Shown: positions 47,103 to 57,557, numbered from the stretch's first letter. The stretch: 64,000 bases of DNA from Paenibacillus sp. DCT19 (GCF_003268635.1 NZ_CP029639.1:4847501-4911500); one strand, 5' to 3'. Made by a program: numbers and translations. The notes: generated by a model from the letters alone, not told the origin.

Positions 47103-47465
47103 ATGATCATTCAGGTTAGCCCATTGGCAGAATCACGACTTAGCGCAAAACTCAAGGATCAGCCGGGCTATTTCAAGCTATTTTATGACACGGATGGATG
47201 TGGATGTGACGGTATTGCTGTGCTCCTAATCGTTAATGAACCAGACAGCGATGACATCCCGATTGAATCCAGTACGCTCCCTTTTCTTATCAACAAGCAG
47301 CAGCAAATTTATTTTGAACCCAACTTACGCCTGCAGTCGGAAAACAGCTTCCCCTGCTTTCGCCTATGCAGCGATTCCATGATCTATGGCAGCAATGTGA
47401 AGGTGTACGATCTTCGGGATACGGCGGAAGTAGCCCCGCAGCCAACTGGATGGGTTGTACGATAA
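47103..47465 (+). CDS. HesB/IscA-like iron-sulfur biogenesis family protein
   Basis: A 120-residue protein with a HesB-type fold: MIIQVSPLAESRLSAKLKDQ, YDTDGCGCDGIAVLLIV and a final strand NVKVYDLRD. Cys pairs in DGCGCDG may bind iron or Fe-S, but the spacing is not that of canonical IscA. ATG 47103 follows GAGGAG; the frame is open upstream to 46896 with a leucine-rich stretch that I take as non-coding. Divergent from the metallophosphoesterase gene. Confidence 0.8.
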   Translation: MIIQVSPLAESRLSAKLKDQPGYFKLFYDTDGCGCDGIAVLLIVNEPDSDDIPIESSTLPFLINKQQQIYFEPNLRLQSENSFPCFRLCSDSMIYGSNVKVYDLRDTAEVAPQPTGWVVR

Positions 47466-47495
47466 AAATATAGCATAAAAATGCACAAAAACCCA

Positions 47496-47535
47496 AAAAC
47501 CTCCATCCCTATCATACATGGGAATGGAGGTTTTT
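47496..47535. terminator. Bidirectional terminator between convergent genes
   Basis: AAAACCTCCATTCCC-type stem: AAAACCTCCATCCC and GGAATGGAGGTTTT with an 11-base loop, followed by T residues on the plus strand and preceded by A residues, serving both the HesB-like gene and the chemoreceptor gene. Confidence 0.85.
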
Positions 47536-47557
47536 GCGTGAATCCATTTTTAGCATA

Positions 47558-49630
47558 CTATTCGGTTTTGAACTTCGCTGATTCTGCAGCAAGCTGCTCC
47601 GTCAGACCATTAATCGTATCCACCATCTCAGCAAGATGTCCTGTCATGCCAGACTGTTCCTGCATCGTCGCTGTTACTTCCTCTACAGAAGCGGATACTT
47701 GCTCACCTGAAGCAGACAAGTTCTGTGCCGCACCTAGAACGTCATCTTTATCTCGTTCAATGGATTCAATCTGGGAGGCAATGGCTTGAACCTGATCCAT
47801 GAGATCATTCATATGCTCTGTTACGAAATTAAAGGTCTGCTTCGTCTGATTCACACTCTGTTTCTGTTGCTCCGTAATCGTCTCAATCGCTTGTACACTG
47901 CGGTTATTTTGCTCCACATGCTCAATCGTCTTCGTCACAATGCGACTAATATTCTCCGATTGGGACGTAGTCTGCTCCGCAAGTTTACGAATCTCGGAAG
48001 CAACTACGGCGAAGCCGCGTCCATGCTCCCCCGCTCTTGCTGCTTCAATGGATGCATTGAGTGCTAACAGCTTCGTTTGCGTCGCAATCTCCGAGATGGT
48101 ACCCGTGATCTGATGGATATCGGAAGAGCTCTCCGCAAGCTGAAGGGTTGTCTGTGAAATATTGTGCACTTCAGCTTCGTTCTGATCGTTGACCATAATA
48201 AGTGCATCAATCACGGCATGGTTATTCTTGAAGGCATCTGTAATGCCATCCGCCTTCTGCTTCACTTCTTGTGACATCTCATTCACGCTCGCGATCTTGT
48301 CGCCCACGTTCATGAATTTATTAACAATCGCTTCGGTATCATTCGCCTGAGACTCCATAGCGCGCGAGATTTCCACGGCTGTTGTAGTTGTATCGGCAAT
48401 CGATGCTGACGTCTGCTGTGTGGAACGGTCTAACTCTGTCGTGCTGGTATTCAGGACTCCAATGGAATGATTCATCCTGGAGATCAATTGTTTATTGCCT
48501 TGTGCCATAGCATTGAAGCTATCGACCAATGCCTTGAATTCACCGCTGTATTTCCCCTGTGCTTGAACGGTCAAGTCACCGCCCGCAAGTTGTCTGAACA
48601 GAACTGTCAGACGGCTGATTGGCTTGGTTACCAGGCGTGAGATTAAGATGCCCGATAGGATCGACACAGCAATTGCAACGAGCAGCACAATAATCATTTT
48701 GTTTGCCATCGCAGTTAACGGTTTCTTGACATCCTCGTAGCTGTCCTCCACAATAATCGTCCAATCGGATCTTGGAATCTTGGAGTAAAATACGACTTTA
48801 TCCTCCGTGCTTGCCTCGCCCTGTTGCAGTTGATCACTCGCAGGCAGATCAACCAGAGACTGATATTCTCCGTCTGTCATCTTCTGGCTAATCAATGTCT
48901 CATCTGCTGAATGGTAGATTACCGTTCCTACACGATCCAGAACAATGACTTTTCCAGCCTCATTGATTTTAATACTATGCAGTTGATCTACGAAGAACGC
49001 AGTGGATACAACCGAAGTGAGTATGCCCAGCACTTGATTATTCTCGTCATAGATCGGCATCGCGAAGACATTGCCCAGTGTGCCTAACGACTTCGAGATT
49101 ACACCTTCACTGATGATGTTCTTACCTTCCATAGCTTGTTGAAAATATAATCGATCTGACCGGTCACCCTGTAGCGCTTCGGGATTGTTCGATGCTACCA
49201 CGAGCCCGCTACGATCCAGTAGCATAATGGTGCTATTGCCCTCCATACCTGCCAGATTATCCGCCAGTATTCCGTTCGCTTGATCTATCATTTCACTATT
49301 GTCCGCAAAAAAAGCCTCTGTATCTTGTCCCTCTTGATTTCGAATGGCTAATAAATCTCGAAACACTCCATGTGTCGTAATAAGGAATGTAGATTGTTCC
49401 TCCATACTTAACGTTGCAAATAAACCCTCCCCAACCCGGTCAGAAGTTGCTCGAATCTCATCTTTACTTTTGTCCAGTGTGATGCCTTCGGCCACTTTGT
49501 AACAAAGCACGGCTGTCGCTGCCAGTACGATACATACCAGCACACTGATCATCAGCGGCAGTTTTACTTTGAACGACATGTTGGCCATTCGCTCCCTCGC
49601 CTTAGCGATTAACTTCAATACATTCACCAT
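47558..49630 (-). CDS. Methyl-accepting chemotaxis protein with Cache domain
   Basis: Membrane chemoreceptor of about 690 residues. First span [20 protein letters not shown], extracellular dCache-type sensor ([37 protein letters not shown]), second span [24 protein letters not shown] ([20 protein letters not shown]), then the signalling domain with the conserved [24 protein letters not shown] tip [20 protein letters not shown]. The start is uncertain: ATG 49630 (MVNVLKL) or GTG 49657; neither has a clear ribosome site. Monocistronic. Confidence 0.88.
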   Translation of the reverse strand: MVNVLKLIAKARERMANMSFKVKLPLMISVLVCIVLAATAVLCYKVAEGITLDKSKDEIRATSDRVGEGLFATLSMEEQSTFLITTHGVFRDLLAIRNQEGQDTEAFFADNSEMIDQANGILADNLAGMEGNSTIMLLDRSGLVVASNNPEALQGDRSDRLYFQQAMEGKNIISEGVISKSLGTLGNVFAMPIYDENNQVLGILTSVVSTAFFVDQLHSIKINEAGKVIVLDRVGTVIYHSADETLISQKMTDGEYQSLVDLPASDQLQQGEASTEDKVVFYSKIPRSDWTIIVEDSYEDVKKPLTAMANKMIIVLLVAIAVSILSGILISRLVTKPISRLTVLFRQLAGGDLTVQAQGKYSGEFKALVDSFNAMAQGNKQLISRMNHSIGVLNTSTTELDRSTQQTSASIADTTTTAVEISRAMESQANDTEAIVNKFMNVGDKIASVNEMSQEVKQKADGITDAFKNNHAVIDALIMVNDQNEAEVHNISQTTLQLAESSSDIHQITGTISEIATQTKLLALNASIEAARAGEHGRGFAVVASEIRKLAEQTTSQSENISRIVTKTIEHVEQNNRSVQAIETITEQQKQSVNQTKQTFNFVTEHMNDLMDQVQAIASQIESIERDKDDVLGAAQNLSASGEQVSASVEEVTATMQEQSGMTGHLAEMVDTINGLTEQLAAESAKFKTE

Positions 49631-49918
49631 CCATTTTAGGTCATAATTAGCGCCCACTTCATATGGGTTAATTCTATATCGGCAGATATAATATAAACCT
49701 ACAGTATGGAAAGCGTTTTAAATTTAAATTATTTTTCAACTACCTTTTTCATCCAAAATTTGAGGGTATAAATTGAAAAGAGGGCTTACCTTTAGTAGAA
49801 TCGGTATTTACCATACCAACGATTCAGCGAGGTTGTTTTGGTAGCGTTTATGCAGTTTTTCTAATTGCAATGCAGAATAAATACATACACACTTGTAGAA
49901 GGAGGACAATGACTGAAT

Positions 49919-50596
49919 ATGAATATTTTTATTATTGAAGATGATCCTCTTCTCCTGGAAGCACTTCGAGAAGGGTTAGGTCAGTGGTCATATGAGGTTA
50001 GTAGCCCAACCGATTTCGCATATGTGATGGATTCCTTTGTAGAGCGTCGCCCTCACCTAGTGATTATTGATATACAACTTCCTAAGTTTGACGGCTTCCA
50101 TTGGTGTAGGGAAATACGTGCCGTGTCCAAAGTTCCTATTATCTTTCTCTCCTCAAGAGATCATCCGATGGACATGGTAATGGCGATGAACTTAGGGGCG
50201 GACGATTATGTGCCTAAACCTTTTAATATGGATGTATTGATTGCCAAGGTACAGGCTATTCTTCGTCGAACCTATACATATGAAGAGGCTTCCTCCGATG
50301 TTATCGAGTGGAATCAAGCGATTATTGATCTAAGAAATGGTGGAATTTATAAGGATGGGGAAACCATTGATCTGACCAAAAATGAATTTTTTATTTTATC
50401 GGTCTTGGTTAAATCGAACAATAAGATCATCTCACGTCATGAACTGATGAAGATGCTCTGGGATGATGATCAATTCATCAATGACAATACACTTACAGCT
50501 AACATCACAAGATTGCGTCAAAAGCTCTCCTATCTTCATTTAGCCGATGGGATTGTGACCAAAAAAGGTCTGGGATATATGGCCATTACCCTTTAG
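49919..50596 (+). CDS. Two-component response regulator, BceR/YxdJ type
   Basis: 225-residue OmpR-family regulator. Receiver domain with IFIIEDDPLLLEALREGL, phospho-Asp in HLVIIDIQLPKFDG and the conserved Lys in DDYVPKPFN; then the winged-helix DNA-binding domain (TKNEFFILSVLVKSNNKIIS). GAAGGAGG precedes the ATG at 49919. First gene of a regulator-kinase-ABC-YxeA unit that senses and resists antimicrobial peptides; the set of five matches the Bacillus yxdJKLM-yxeA arrangement. Confidence 0.92.
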   Translation: MNIFIIEDDPLLLEALREGLGQWSYEVSSPTDFAYVMDSFVERRPHLVIIDIQLPKFDGFHWCREIRAVSKVPIIFLSSRDHPMDMVMAMNLGADDYVPKPFNMDVLIAKVQAILRRTYTYEEASSDVIEWNQAIIDLRNGGIYKDGETIDLTKNEFFILSVLVKSNNKIISRHELMKMLWDDDQFINDNTLTANITRLRQKLSYLHLADGIVTKKGLGYMAITL

Positions 50597-50606
50597 GAGG
50601 TTCCCA

Positions 50607-51643
50607 TTGTTTATCGCTTATCTCAAGTATAAAAAAAGTTGGATTCTCTTGATTGGACTACTGCTGCTTCTTACCAATGCTTTGATCCAATTGGATGCCG
50701 GCATTCGTGTAGAGCCTCATTCTCTCATCTATTTGAATTCGTTGTTTCTAATTATCTTTGTAGGCTTCTTGATCTGGAGATATAAAAAGGAAACCGCCTA
50801 TTATAAATCGCTGCTCGCCCTTTCTAATCCGATCGAAGAGGACTGGTTCCAAGACATCCCGAACCTCATAACTATTTTCCAGATCGTATCGTATACACGC
50901 TATTGCAAAACATTCATCAACATCATCAAAGCCAGCGTCGTGAGGAACAGTCCCACCAGCTCATGGAACATACGGATCTTGCCTCATGGGTTCATGAGAT
51001 GAAAACGCCCCTTACTGCGATGAAAATAACGATGGATGCACATCGTTCGAATGAGCTGGCTCAACGGTTAAACGCGTCCTGGCTGCGAATGCACTTATTA
51101 ATTGATCGACAGCTCTACATTTCGCGGTTAGCTAACTTGGACTCCGATTTACTTCCAGAGCAGCTGGACGTGAAAGATCTGCTAAGAGAAGAGATTCGAG
51201 AGTTATCCACCTGGTGTATGGAGAAAAATATATCCATTGATCTGACAGCGAGCTCCGCGATTACTGTGTACACCGATAAAAAGTGGTGCGGGTTTGTAAT
51301 CAGACAGCTTTTGACCAATGCGATTAAATACAGCCCAACCGATGGGAAACTATTCATCCACATTGAACTTCATGAACATGATTCCGTGATTGTAACCATT
51401 CAAGATGAAGGGCCTGGAATTCAACCACATGACCTGCCTCGTATATTCGATAAAGGCTTTACGGGCGAAAATGGGAGAGTACAGCACTCCGCTACGGGAA
51501 TGGGACTGTATCTTGCCAGAGAAATAAGCAAGAAATTGCATGTTCGACTTGAAGTTGATTCTACTATTTGCGAAGGAACCTCGATTTCGATGATATTCAC
51601 GAATGGCAATCCGTTTGATCAGCTCAGACGATCATTACTATAA
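50607..51643 (+). pseudogene. Sensor histidine kinase, BceS/YxdK type, frameshifted
   Basis: Intramembrane-sensing kinase, about 346 residues once joined. TTG 50607 follows AGGAGG by six bases. Two close N-terminal spans (SWILLIGLLLLLTNALIQLD, LIYLNSLFLIIFVGFLIWRY) have almost no extracellular loop, as in BceS-type kinases. The H-box is LASWVHEMKTPLTAMKI, and the ATPase domain has LLTNAIKYSP, IQDEGPGIQPHDL and GMGLYLAREISKKL. The first frame runs out at 51002; one base added to CC 50879-50880 (giving TIFPDRIVYTLLQNI) reconnects it. Confidence 0.87.
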
Positions 51644-51658
51644 ACACGGCAATATTGA

Positions 51659-51695
51659 AGCAGTCAGGACGTTTATATAACCTGACTGCTTTTTC
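51659..51695 (+). terminator. Terminator after the kinase gene
   Basis: AGCAGTCAGG and CCTGACTGCT around a 12-base loop, followed by TTTTTC, 16 bp past the kinase stop; separates regulatory and ABC genes. Confidence 0.85.
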
Positions 51696-51717
51696 ATTGG
51701 CTGATGTAGTCGGCAAA

Positions 51718-51733
51718 GTGACAGAAATATCAC
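51718..51733. promoter_or_regulatory. Possible BceR-type binding site upstream of the ABC genes
   Basis: GTGACAGAAATATCAC, an inverted repeat (GTGA/TCAC) close to the TnACA-N4-TGTAA pattern of BceR-like regulators, about 90 bp upstream of the ATPase start. Tentative: spacing to a promoter cannot be judged. Confidence 0.4.
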
Positions 51734-51823
51734 ATTCAATCCAATTTTATCATCTAAAGCTTACGACCCAGAGGCTGAAAAGAACTACACTGTATGTAGA
51801 ACAACTCGATTGGAGTGTATGAA

Positions 51824-52602
51824 ATGACACATCACAAGGTACCAAAAACCGTCTTAAACGCTGAAGGCGTAAGTAAGTCTTACGGTTCAAAAGGAAATGC
51901 CCAACAGGTACTAAAAGGAATTGATCTTCGCGTGACCGAGGGTGAGTTTGTCGGCATTATGGGACCTTCAGGCTCAGGCAAAACCACTCTTCTCAATACG
52001 TTAGCGACAATTGACCGAGCGACCGATGGGAAGATTTTCATACAAGAGCACGAGATTTCTAAAATGAAAGATAGACAGCTTTCAGATATTCGTCGTCAAC
52101 ATTTGGGCTTTATCTTTCAAGATTACAATCTGCTCGATACGTTAACGGTAAAGGAAAATATATTACTGCCTGTATCTTTAACCAAGATAAGTAAAGTGGA
52201 AGCTGAAAACGAGTTTAATGCGATTGCGGACATTTTGGGTATCCGGGAATTAGCTGATCAGTATCCTTCTGAAATTTCAGGCGGCCAGAAACAACGTACC
52301 TCTGCGGCTCGAGCGTTAATTCATTCACCCTCGCTTGTATTTGCAGATGAGCCTACCGGTGCGCTGGATTCCAAAGCAGCCTCTAACCTATTAGAGAATT
52401 TACATGAGATCAACGAATCGCGACAAGTCACCATTGTCATGGTTACTCACGATCCGCTGGCTTCCAGCTATTGCAGCCGTGTGGTGTTTCTAAAAGACGG
52501 CAAAATATTCGCTGAATTATACCGGGGTGAGAAAACGCGAGAAGCCTTCTTTAAAGATATTCTGGATATGCAGGCCGTTCTTGGAGGAGGCAGCCCAAAT
52601 GA
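51824..52602 (+). pseudogene. ABC transporter ATPase, BceA/YxdL type, frameshifted at its end
   Basis: Cytosolic ATPase of the peptide-resistance transporter. Walker [17 protein letters not shown]-loop [11 protein letters not shown], signature [16 protein letters not shown], Walker [14 protein letters not shown] and switch MVTHDP. The frame as given reads on to 52720; one base added in the purine run 52583-52590 gives LGGRQPK and a stop overlapping the permease ATG as ATGA, which fits the family length of about 255. ATG 51824 follows TTGGAG. Confidence 0.85.
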
Positions 52603-54527
52603 ATACTCAAAGATTAGTGATTCGCAGCATGCGGAAAAACATCAAAATGTATTACCTCTACTTTTTCGCGATGATTTTCAGCATAAGCTTGTACTTTATT
52701 TTTTCGACTCTGCAAAATGATCAAACCGCTGTTGACATGTTTCAAGCCAGCGTGAACTTCTCCACAGCCTTTCAAATCGCAGGCATATTACTCATTCTAA
52801 TTACGATTGTGTTTACGATGTATGCGACGAATATCTTTATGCGGCGACGCAGCCAAGAGATCGGATTGTATCAGTTAATTGGCTTGTCTAAGGCTTGGGT
52901 AGCTCGGGTATTGATCTTGGAACACATGATTCTTGGTCTAGGGGCTTTACTGATCGGAATGAGCGTCGGAACCTTGCTCTCACGACTCTTTCTCCTACTG
53001 TTCATGAATGTGTTGGGAATCGAAGCCAAGTTTGGCTTAACCTTCTCCAGTCAGGCACTCCTTCAAACCATTGTGGTGTTTACCTGCTTGATTGCTGTCA
53101 CATCGTTACAGATCACATGGACGGTATATCGCAGTACGTTACTTCAACTATTCCAAGCCAGTCATCAAAAGGATACTTTTGTCCAACGTCCAAGCATCGT
53201 TTCAGGCATTTTGGGTTTCGCTGGATTAAGTCTAATCGGCTTGGGTTATTATGTGTCCACCTTTATTGCAACCAATGCGGATGCTCTCATTTTTCTCATG
53301 TTAATCGTGCTTGCCAGCACGATCCTTGGCACCTATCTAGTCTTCCATACGACCATAAGCTGGATATTATATGTGTTTCGCAAAAAGCAAAATGGCAATC
53401 TCGGCTTGGTTAACAGCCTCTCCGTGGCATCCTTAATGCACAGAATGAAAGGTCACGCCAATTCATTAACCTTAATCACGATATTGTCTGCTATGACCAT
53501 TACGATGATCTCACTTTCCTACTCCTTATATTATTCAACCGAAAAGGATGTAAGGTTGTCGATGCCTTTTGATTTTGCAATGGAAAATATGTCTGAAGAA
53601 GCTGCTGAGATCACAAGTAAATTAGAAGAGGATCAGGTAGATTTCAATCAATATCAAGTTGATGCCATTCGATTCCATGGCTCGTGGGTAGATGAGAATC
53701 AGCATTCAGAACCAAGTCATCGTAACAGACCGTTTTTGCTTTTTTCCGCAGAGCAGATGGCACAGTTTGGCGTAGATCTGGAGCATCCCCAAGATGATGA
53801 AGCCATCTATCATAGTTCACGAGCCAGGATAGAAGGAATGGAGATTTCATCTCCAAAACAAGTACAGTTCGCCTCCAATAATGAAACCAATCTACTAACT
53901 GTCTCCAAGCATAGGCTACAGAACGTGATGAATTACATTTTCTATGGCGATCAATTACTTGTTTCTGAGGATACCTTCAACAAAATGAAAGACAGTATTC
54001 AGGAGGATGAATACAAAGAATTAGTGACCTTTGATGTCTTCAATATAGTAGGTACGGAGCAATCCGCTACCGCCTCGGACATCTTTCTAGCTGATGTGGA
54101 CAGTGACCTGTATCTCACAGACTTCTATTCTGCATACGAGGGATCACGTCAAACTTTCGGACTCCTTATATTCATTGCCGGATTTCTAGGCTTGGTATTT
54201 ATCCTATCCACAGGAAGCATTCTGTACTTCAAACAAATGACAGAGGCGGAACAAGAAAAGAATCATTATCGAACACTGCGACAACTCGGATTTCAAATCG
54301 ACGATATGATGAAAGGTATTATCCGTAAACAGCTCTTTGTTTATTTAATTCCGTTAGGTATTGGGTTAACACATGCAGCTTTTGCCCTTAACGTAGGCTC
54401 TATTCTTATCGCTGCAAGCATGCTTACCCCGATCCTCATCAGTATGGCAGCGTATATTCTCATCTATTTGATGTTCACCGTCGTTACCATTCGATATTAC
54501 AAAAGCATCGTCACGAATTCGCTATAA
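52599..54527 (+). CDS. ABC transporter permease, BceB/YxdM type
   Basis: 642-residue FtsX-family permease with ten hydrophobic segments. The first follows [20 protein letters not shown]; a large extracytoplasmic domain of about 200 residues (560-1100 bp into the gene, from [20 protein letters not shown] to [15 protein letters not shown]) lies between spans 7 and 8, the hallmark of BceB. GGAGGAGG sets the ATG at 52599 over the upstream extension. It forms the sensing and resistance complex with the ATPase and kinase. Confidence 0.92.
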   Translation: MNTQRLVIRSMRKNIKMYYLYFFAMIFSISLYFIFSTLQNDQTAVDMFQASVNFSTAFQIAGILLILITIVFTMYATNIFMRRRSQEIGLYQLIGLSKAWVARVLILEHMILGLGALLIGMSVGTLLSRLFLLLFMNVLGIEAKFGLTFSSQALLQTIVVFTCLIAVTSLQITWTVYRSTLLQLFQASHQKDTFVQRPSIVSGILGFAGLSLIGLGYYVSTFIATNADALIFLMLIVLASTILGTYLVFHTTISWILYVFRKKQNGNLGLVNSLSVASLMHRMKGHANSLTLITILSAMTITMISLSYSLYYSTEKDVRLSMPFDFAMENMSEEAAEITSKLEEDQVDFNQYQVDAIRFHGSWVDENQHSEPSHRNRPFLLFSAEQMAQFGVDLEHPQDDEAIYHSSRARIEGMEISSPKQVQFASNNETNLLTVSKHRLQNVMNYIFYGDQLLVSEDTFNKMKDSIQEDEYKELVTFDVFNIVGTEQSATASDIFLADVDSDLYLTDFYSAYEGSRQTFGLLIFIAGFLGLVFILSTGSILYFKQMTEAEQEKNHYRTLRQLGFQIDDMMKGIIRKQLFVYLIPLGIGLTHAAFALNVGSILIAASMLTPILISMAAYILIYLMFTVVTIRYYKSIVTNSL

Positions 54528-54549
54528 AGCTATAGAAAGGAAGAAAGTA

Positions 54550-54873
54550 ATGAAAAAAAGGATCTTCATATCATGTCTCGTTGGGATCGTTATCATCTCT
54601 GGTCTATATTTCTTCGCACGGGAGCCATTCGATCGTTTCAATCCATGGATTGAACAGCAATATGTATATGTTGAGGTTCAAGATCAACCTGTAGATGATG
54701 ATGGCAGATATAAATATAAGGAGCAGGGTGTGACCGAAAGTGGTGAAACGAAACGAGTGGTGTTCAGCACCAGTACCAGACTAGAGCAAGGCACATTCTT
54801 AAAAGTACTCGCCAAAGGTACGTATACTGAAAATTATGAATTCATAGATGAAGGTGAAATACCTTCTAAATAA
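54550..54873 (+). CDS. yxeA: YxeA-like secreted protein (DUF1093)
   Basis: 107 residues: an N-terminal signal or anchor (KKRIFISCLVGIVIISGLYF) and a DUF1093 domain (YVYVEVQDQPVDDDGRYKYK, LEQGTFLKVLAKGTYTENYE). AGGAAG precedes the ATG. It follows the permease by 22 bp, completing the same gene order as Bacillus yxdJKLM-yxeA. Exact role in peptide resistance unknown. Confidence 0.82.
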   Translation: MKKRIFISCLVGIVIISGLYFFAREPFDRFNPWIEQQYVYVEVQDQPVDDDGRYKYKEQGVTESGETKRVVFSTSTRLEQGTFLKVLAKGTYTENYEFIDEGEIPSK

Positions 54874-54920
54874 GTATGATGCAATGTTATGTCTAATCTA
54901 ACTAAAGCTTTCTCATATTA

Positions 54921-54965
54921 GGCGTATTGATTATCCACACTTGGTTAATCAGTACGTCTTTTATT
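54921..54965 (+). terminator. Terminator of the peptide-resistance unit
   Basis: GGCGTATTGATTA and TTAATCAGTACGTC pair through an 11-base loop (two G-U type mismatches), followed by TTTTATTT. The remaining 270 bp before the next gene hold only AT-rich sequence with no recognisable element. Confidence 0.7.
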
Positions 54966-55234
54966 TGAGAAATTACTGGATGTAAGTTCAGGAGAGATAC
55001 TGATTAATAGACGTATTTACAATGGTAGTAGTGATGATAAATTTTACATTTCGTTATTGCGCGTATTTTGGCATTTGCATGCTTATGTAGTGCATTATGA
55101 ATCTTCCACATACCTATTTTAGGACATATGCCTCTATTTGCCCGATTGGAAAATACAGACTTTGGGTTAATACAAAATATGACATCCTCACCGTATAATT
55201 AGAGAACTACATATTGATTAGGGAGAGAAACGTA

Positions 55235-55651
55235 TTGAATGCCAAAATGCCAACACTACTTAATGTAATTCGCGCTTTATTAGGTGTGCAATCCATCTAC
55301 ATCATCATTTCGATGGTGGCTGTGCTTATGGAGCTGTTCCAGTATAGGGCTGCTTACGTGGGATTACCTATGTTCGATCTAATTGCTTTATTCGCTAATA
55401 TCCTGCTTCGTATCATACTCATCGTAGGGCCGCCAATCCTGACCATCGTGTATATTTCGAAGAGACGATATAAGCTGACGATCACCTTCATGAGCATGAC
55501 ACTCTTCTTCGGAGTGGTCTTCCTACAGAATTTCTTGGTAGTATTGCATTTCTTCATGTTACTTGTACTACTGCTGCATCAACCAATTAAACGCTATTTG
55601 AAGCAAGAGCAGGATGCCAGGCAGTATGACCAGCGGAGTCTGAGATTGTAG
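55235..55651 (+). CDS. Small polytopic membrane protein, unknown
   Basis: About 138 residues with four hydrophobic segments (LLNVIRALLGVQSIYIIISM, LIALFANILLRIILIVGPPI, LTITFMSMTLFFGVVFLQNF, VVLHFFMLLVLLLHQPIKRY). TTG 55235 with AGGGAGAG upstream, or ATG 55247, is the start. No family recognised. Its own unit with a terminator. Confidence 0.65.
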   Translation: MNAKMPTLLNVIRALLGVQSIYIIISMVAVLMELFQYRAAYVGLPMFDLIALFANILLRIILIVGPPILTIVYISKRRYKLTITFMSMTLFFGVVFLQNFLVVLHFFMLLVLLLHQPIKRYLKQEQDARQYDQRSLRL

Positions 55652-55741
55652 ATTAAACGTGTGATTTTGTTTATCTTGTTTGTAGCTCTTATTAATCAGC
55701 TTAAGAACCAGTTCAGATGAGTCATTAAAGAAATTAGAAAG

Positions 55742-55775
55742 AGCCTGACATTATAGTCAGGCTTCTTTTTGTTGT
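55742..55775 (+). terminator. Terminator after the small membrane-protein gene
   Basis: AGCCTGAC-ATTATA-GTCAGGCTT followed by CTTTTTGTTGTTTTTTT, 90 bp after the stop. Confidence 0.8.
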
Positions 55776-55901
55776 TTTTTTTGGGAGAGAGGCATGGATA
55801 ATATTAAACCATTGAAGTTTACGCGGGTGGTCTCAGCTCCTCCGTGCATTCCGTTGGTTCGACTGATCGCCGTCATCACTACGCACTGGAAGCTTGTGCT
55901 G

Positions 55902-56207
55902 TCAGGGTTCAGGCGTCAGCTGTATCCACTGATCAGTTCGAAACACATAGATGTATTCTTGGGGAGTATCATTGAATTGCACCACAACAGGATACATCGG
56001 CATCTTGCTACGCCGTGCTTCAATACTTACAATACGCTTCTCATCCACGCCTTGATCAACAATTAAATGGGTTCGTAGCCTTTCTTCCAGTTCACGCATG
56101 TCCTTCTGATATGAGCTATACCACGTTACGGACGCCATAATTATTATAGCCACAACAATTAGACCACTCTTGAGTATTCTCGTACCTTCACCCCACTTCT
56201 TAGTCAT
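55902..56207 (-). CDS. DUF3139-like membrane-anchored protein
   Basis: 101 residues: one N-terminal span (SGLIVVAIIIMASVTWYSSY) and an outside domain with DEKRIVSIEARRSKMPMYPV and QEYIYVFRTDQ that resembles DUF3139. Start ATG 56207; ribosome site weak (AATGGGTTACTA region). It follows the 192-residue gene by 22 bp on the same strand. Function unknown. Confidence 0.6.
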   Translation of the reverse strand: MTKKWGEGTRILKSGLIVVAIIIMASVTWYSSYQKDMRELEERLRTHLIVDQGVDEKRIVSIEARRSKMPMYPVVVQFNDTPQEYIYVFRTDQWIQLTPEP

Positions 56208-56229
56208 TAGTAACCCATTTTTTAGATTC

Positions 56230-56808
56230 TTAGTCTAAATAAGCTAAATATTGTAATACATCTGTCTTCAGCGCTTGTAGCTGCGGATTGTTGGCTCTGG
56301 TTGCCTGCTCTTCTGTATCTCTATGATCCACATTGAACTTACCCTGCTCTAACGAACGCACCCAATAGCCTTGCCGTTGTTCATCCCAAGTTAGGAACAA
56401 GACATACCGCTGATCCGCATGCATCGGGGTATAGTGACCATAGTTATAACGAGTTACACCCGTATATAGCCCTCTATTGCGCATGACATACGTAGGCTCC
56501 AGAATATTAAGTTGATCATGAAGAAGCTTCTGCTGAGTTGAATTCGCAAAAACTTGATTCACCACTACACGGGTCACTGTATGACCTCTTCCTCTCTTAT
56601 CCTCAATTACCTGGGTAGACTCGTCCGTTGCCGTCACCTCAACGATCAGATCAGCACGTTCCGCCAGTTCTTCATAGTCTGCAAAGATATGATGATCGCT
56701 GCTACTTATGGTTTCTGTGTTCTCTATCGTCTGATCTGCAATAATGTAACTGATGCCTGCGATTAGAACGATGATCAACACACCGAATACAAATGGTTTG
56801 TTTTTCAT
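56230..56808 (-). CDS. Secreted/membrane-anchored protein, unknown
   Basis: 192 residues. An uncleaved anchor or signal FVFGVLIIVLIAGISYIIAD is followed by a domain with EELAERADLIVEVTATDEST, VVVNQVFANSTQQKLLHDQL and YVLFLTWDEQRQGYWVRSLE: regularly spaced beta-strands, no catalytic motif I recognise. GGGGG and GAATGGG lie before the ATG. Probably cotranscribed with the DUF3139-like gene. Confidence 0.65.
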   Translation of the reverse strand: MKNKPFVFGVLIIVLIAGISYIIADQTIENTETISSSDHHIFADYEELAERADLIVEVTATDESTQVIEDKRGRGHTVTRVVVNQVFANSTQQKLLHDQLNILEPTYVMRNRGLYTGVTRYNYGHYTPMHADQRYVLFLTWDEQRQGYWVRSLEQGKFNVDHRDTEEQATRANNPQLQALKTDVLQYLAYLD

Positions 56809-56961
56809 CCCATTCGCCCCCCTACCTTCAAACCGTATATATACTAGATGGTACTTGCCTATGAAAAGTTACACTCATTTGTACAAAACATCAAAAAGAA
56901 ACCCATCTCTAAAGTCAGACATGGATTTCACATGAAGTCGTTTATGATTATGCGTTTGGCT

Positions 56962-57135
56962 TTACTTCAGATCCTCAATTTTCATTCGATCCAACTCTTC
57001 TTGTTGTGGGCTCTTTCTCTTATTCACTTGGGCGTTATATTTAATAAAATATCTAATGACGAAAAATAATGCTAAAGCTCCCACCAACATGAGCAAGGGG
57101 ACAATAATTATTGTTATTAAAGTAACCGTCATCAT
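56962..57135 (-). CDS. 57-residue membrane protein coupled to the DUF2089 gene
   Basis: MMTVTLITIIIVPLLMLVGA then a second hydrophobic stretch to residue 33 and a charged tail (NKRKSPQQEELDRMKIEDLK), ending TAA at 56962. Its ATG overlaps the DUF2089 stop as TAATG with AGGAGAG ahead, so the two are translationally coupled. Too short for most gene callers. Pairing of a small membrane protein with a DUF2089 regulator suggests a sensor or effector role (inference). Confidence 0.6.
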   Translation of the reverse strand: MMTVTLITIIIVPLLMLVGALALFFVIRYFIKYNAQVNKRKSPQQEELDRMKIEDLK

Positions 57136-57440
57136 TACCTCTCTCCTTTATCCTTCGAATTGTGGTATTCGTTGACAAGCAGCTTGGCTGTTTCAAAATC
57201 AATCTTATCGTTGATAGCCAGTCTTTTAACGAGAGAGATGAACGGATCTTGATCTTCCCTTTCCGTGATCTGGATCTTCTGAATTAATCGGTCGAGTCTG
57301 AGACGAACTGTCGGGTATGTAACTTGATAAATGGAAGCGATTTGTTTCAACGATCCGGATTGAAGAATGAACTTTTTGATAAATGTAACATCCTCTTCAT
57401 CGAGATTAATCATCCATTCAGGGACACTTTTGATCGTCAT
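57135..57440 (-). CDS. DUF2089-family putative DNA-binding protein
   Basis: 101 residues: LDEEDVTFIKKFILQSGSLK then QIASIYQVTYPTVRLRLDRL, a helix-turn-helix as in DUF2089 proteins. GGAGG precedes ATG 57440. It lacks the zinc-ribbon N-terminus of full-length DUF2089 proteins. Upstream are three TTTAATATTAT repeats, likely its own control region. Confidence 0.8.
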   Translation of the reverse strand: MTIKSVPEWMINLDEEDVTFIKKFILQSGSLKQIASIYQVTYPTVRLRLDRLIQKIQITEREDQDPFISLVKRLAINDKIDFETAKLLVNEYHNSKDKGER

Positions 57441-57467
57441 AAGGATACCTCCTTAACATGTATTCAC

Positions 57468-57557
57468 TTTAATATTATTATAATAAACTTTAACTTTATT
57501 AAAATCAATGATTATATAATCTTTAATATTATATAAATGATTTCAGTTTAATATTAT
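57468..57557. promoter_or_regulatory. Three TTTAATATTAT repeats upstream of the DUF2089 gene
   Basis: TTTAATATTAT occurs at 57468, 57522 and 57547 within 90 very AT-rich bases in front of the DUF2089 gene. The repeated half-palindrome (TAATATTA) suggests binding sites for that regulator. Not tested by anything in the sequence itself. The rest of the gap to 57700 shows no other element. Confidence 0.4.

Noticed and set aside
52895..53413. 172-codon frame within the permease gene
   Set aside because: Lies wholly inside the BceB-type gene in another frame, with no site or known family.
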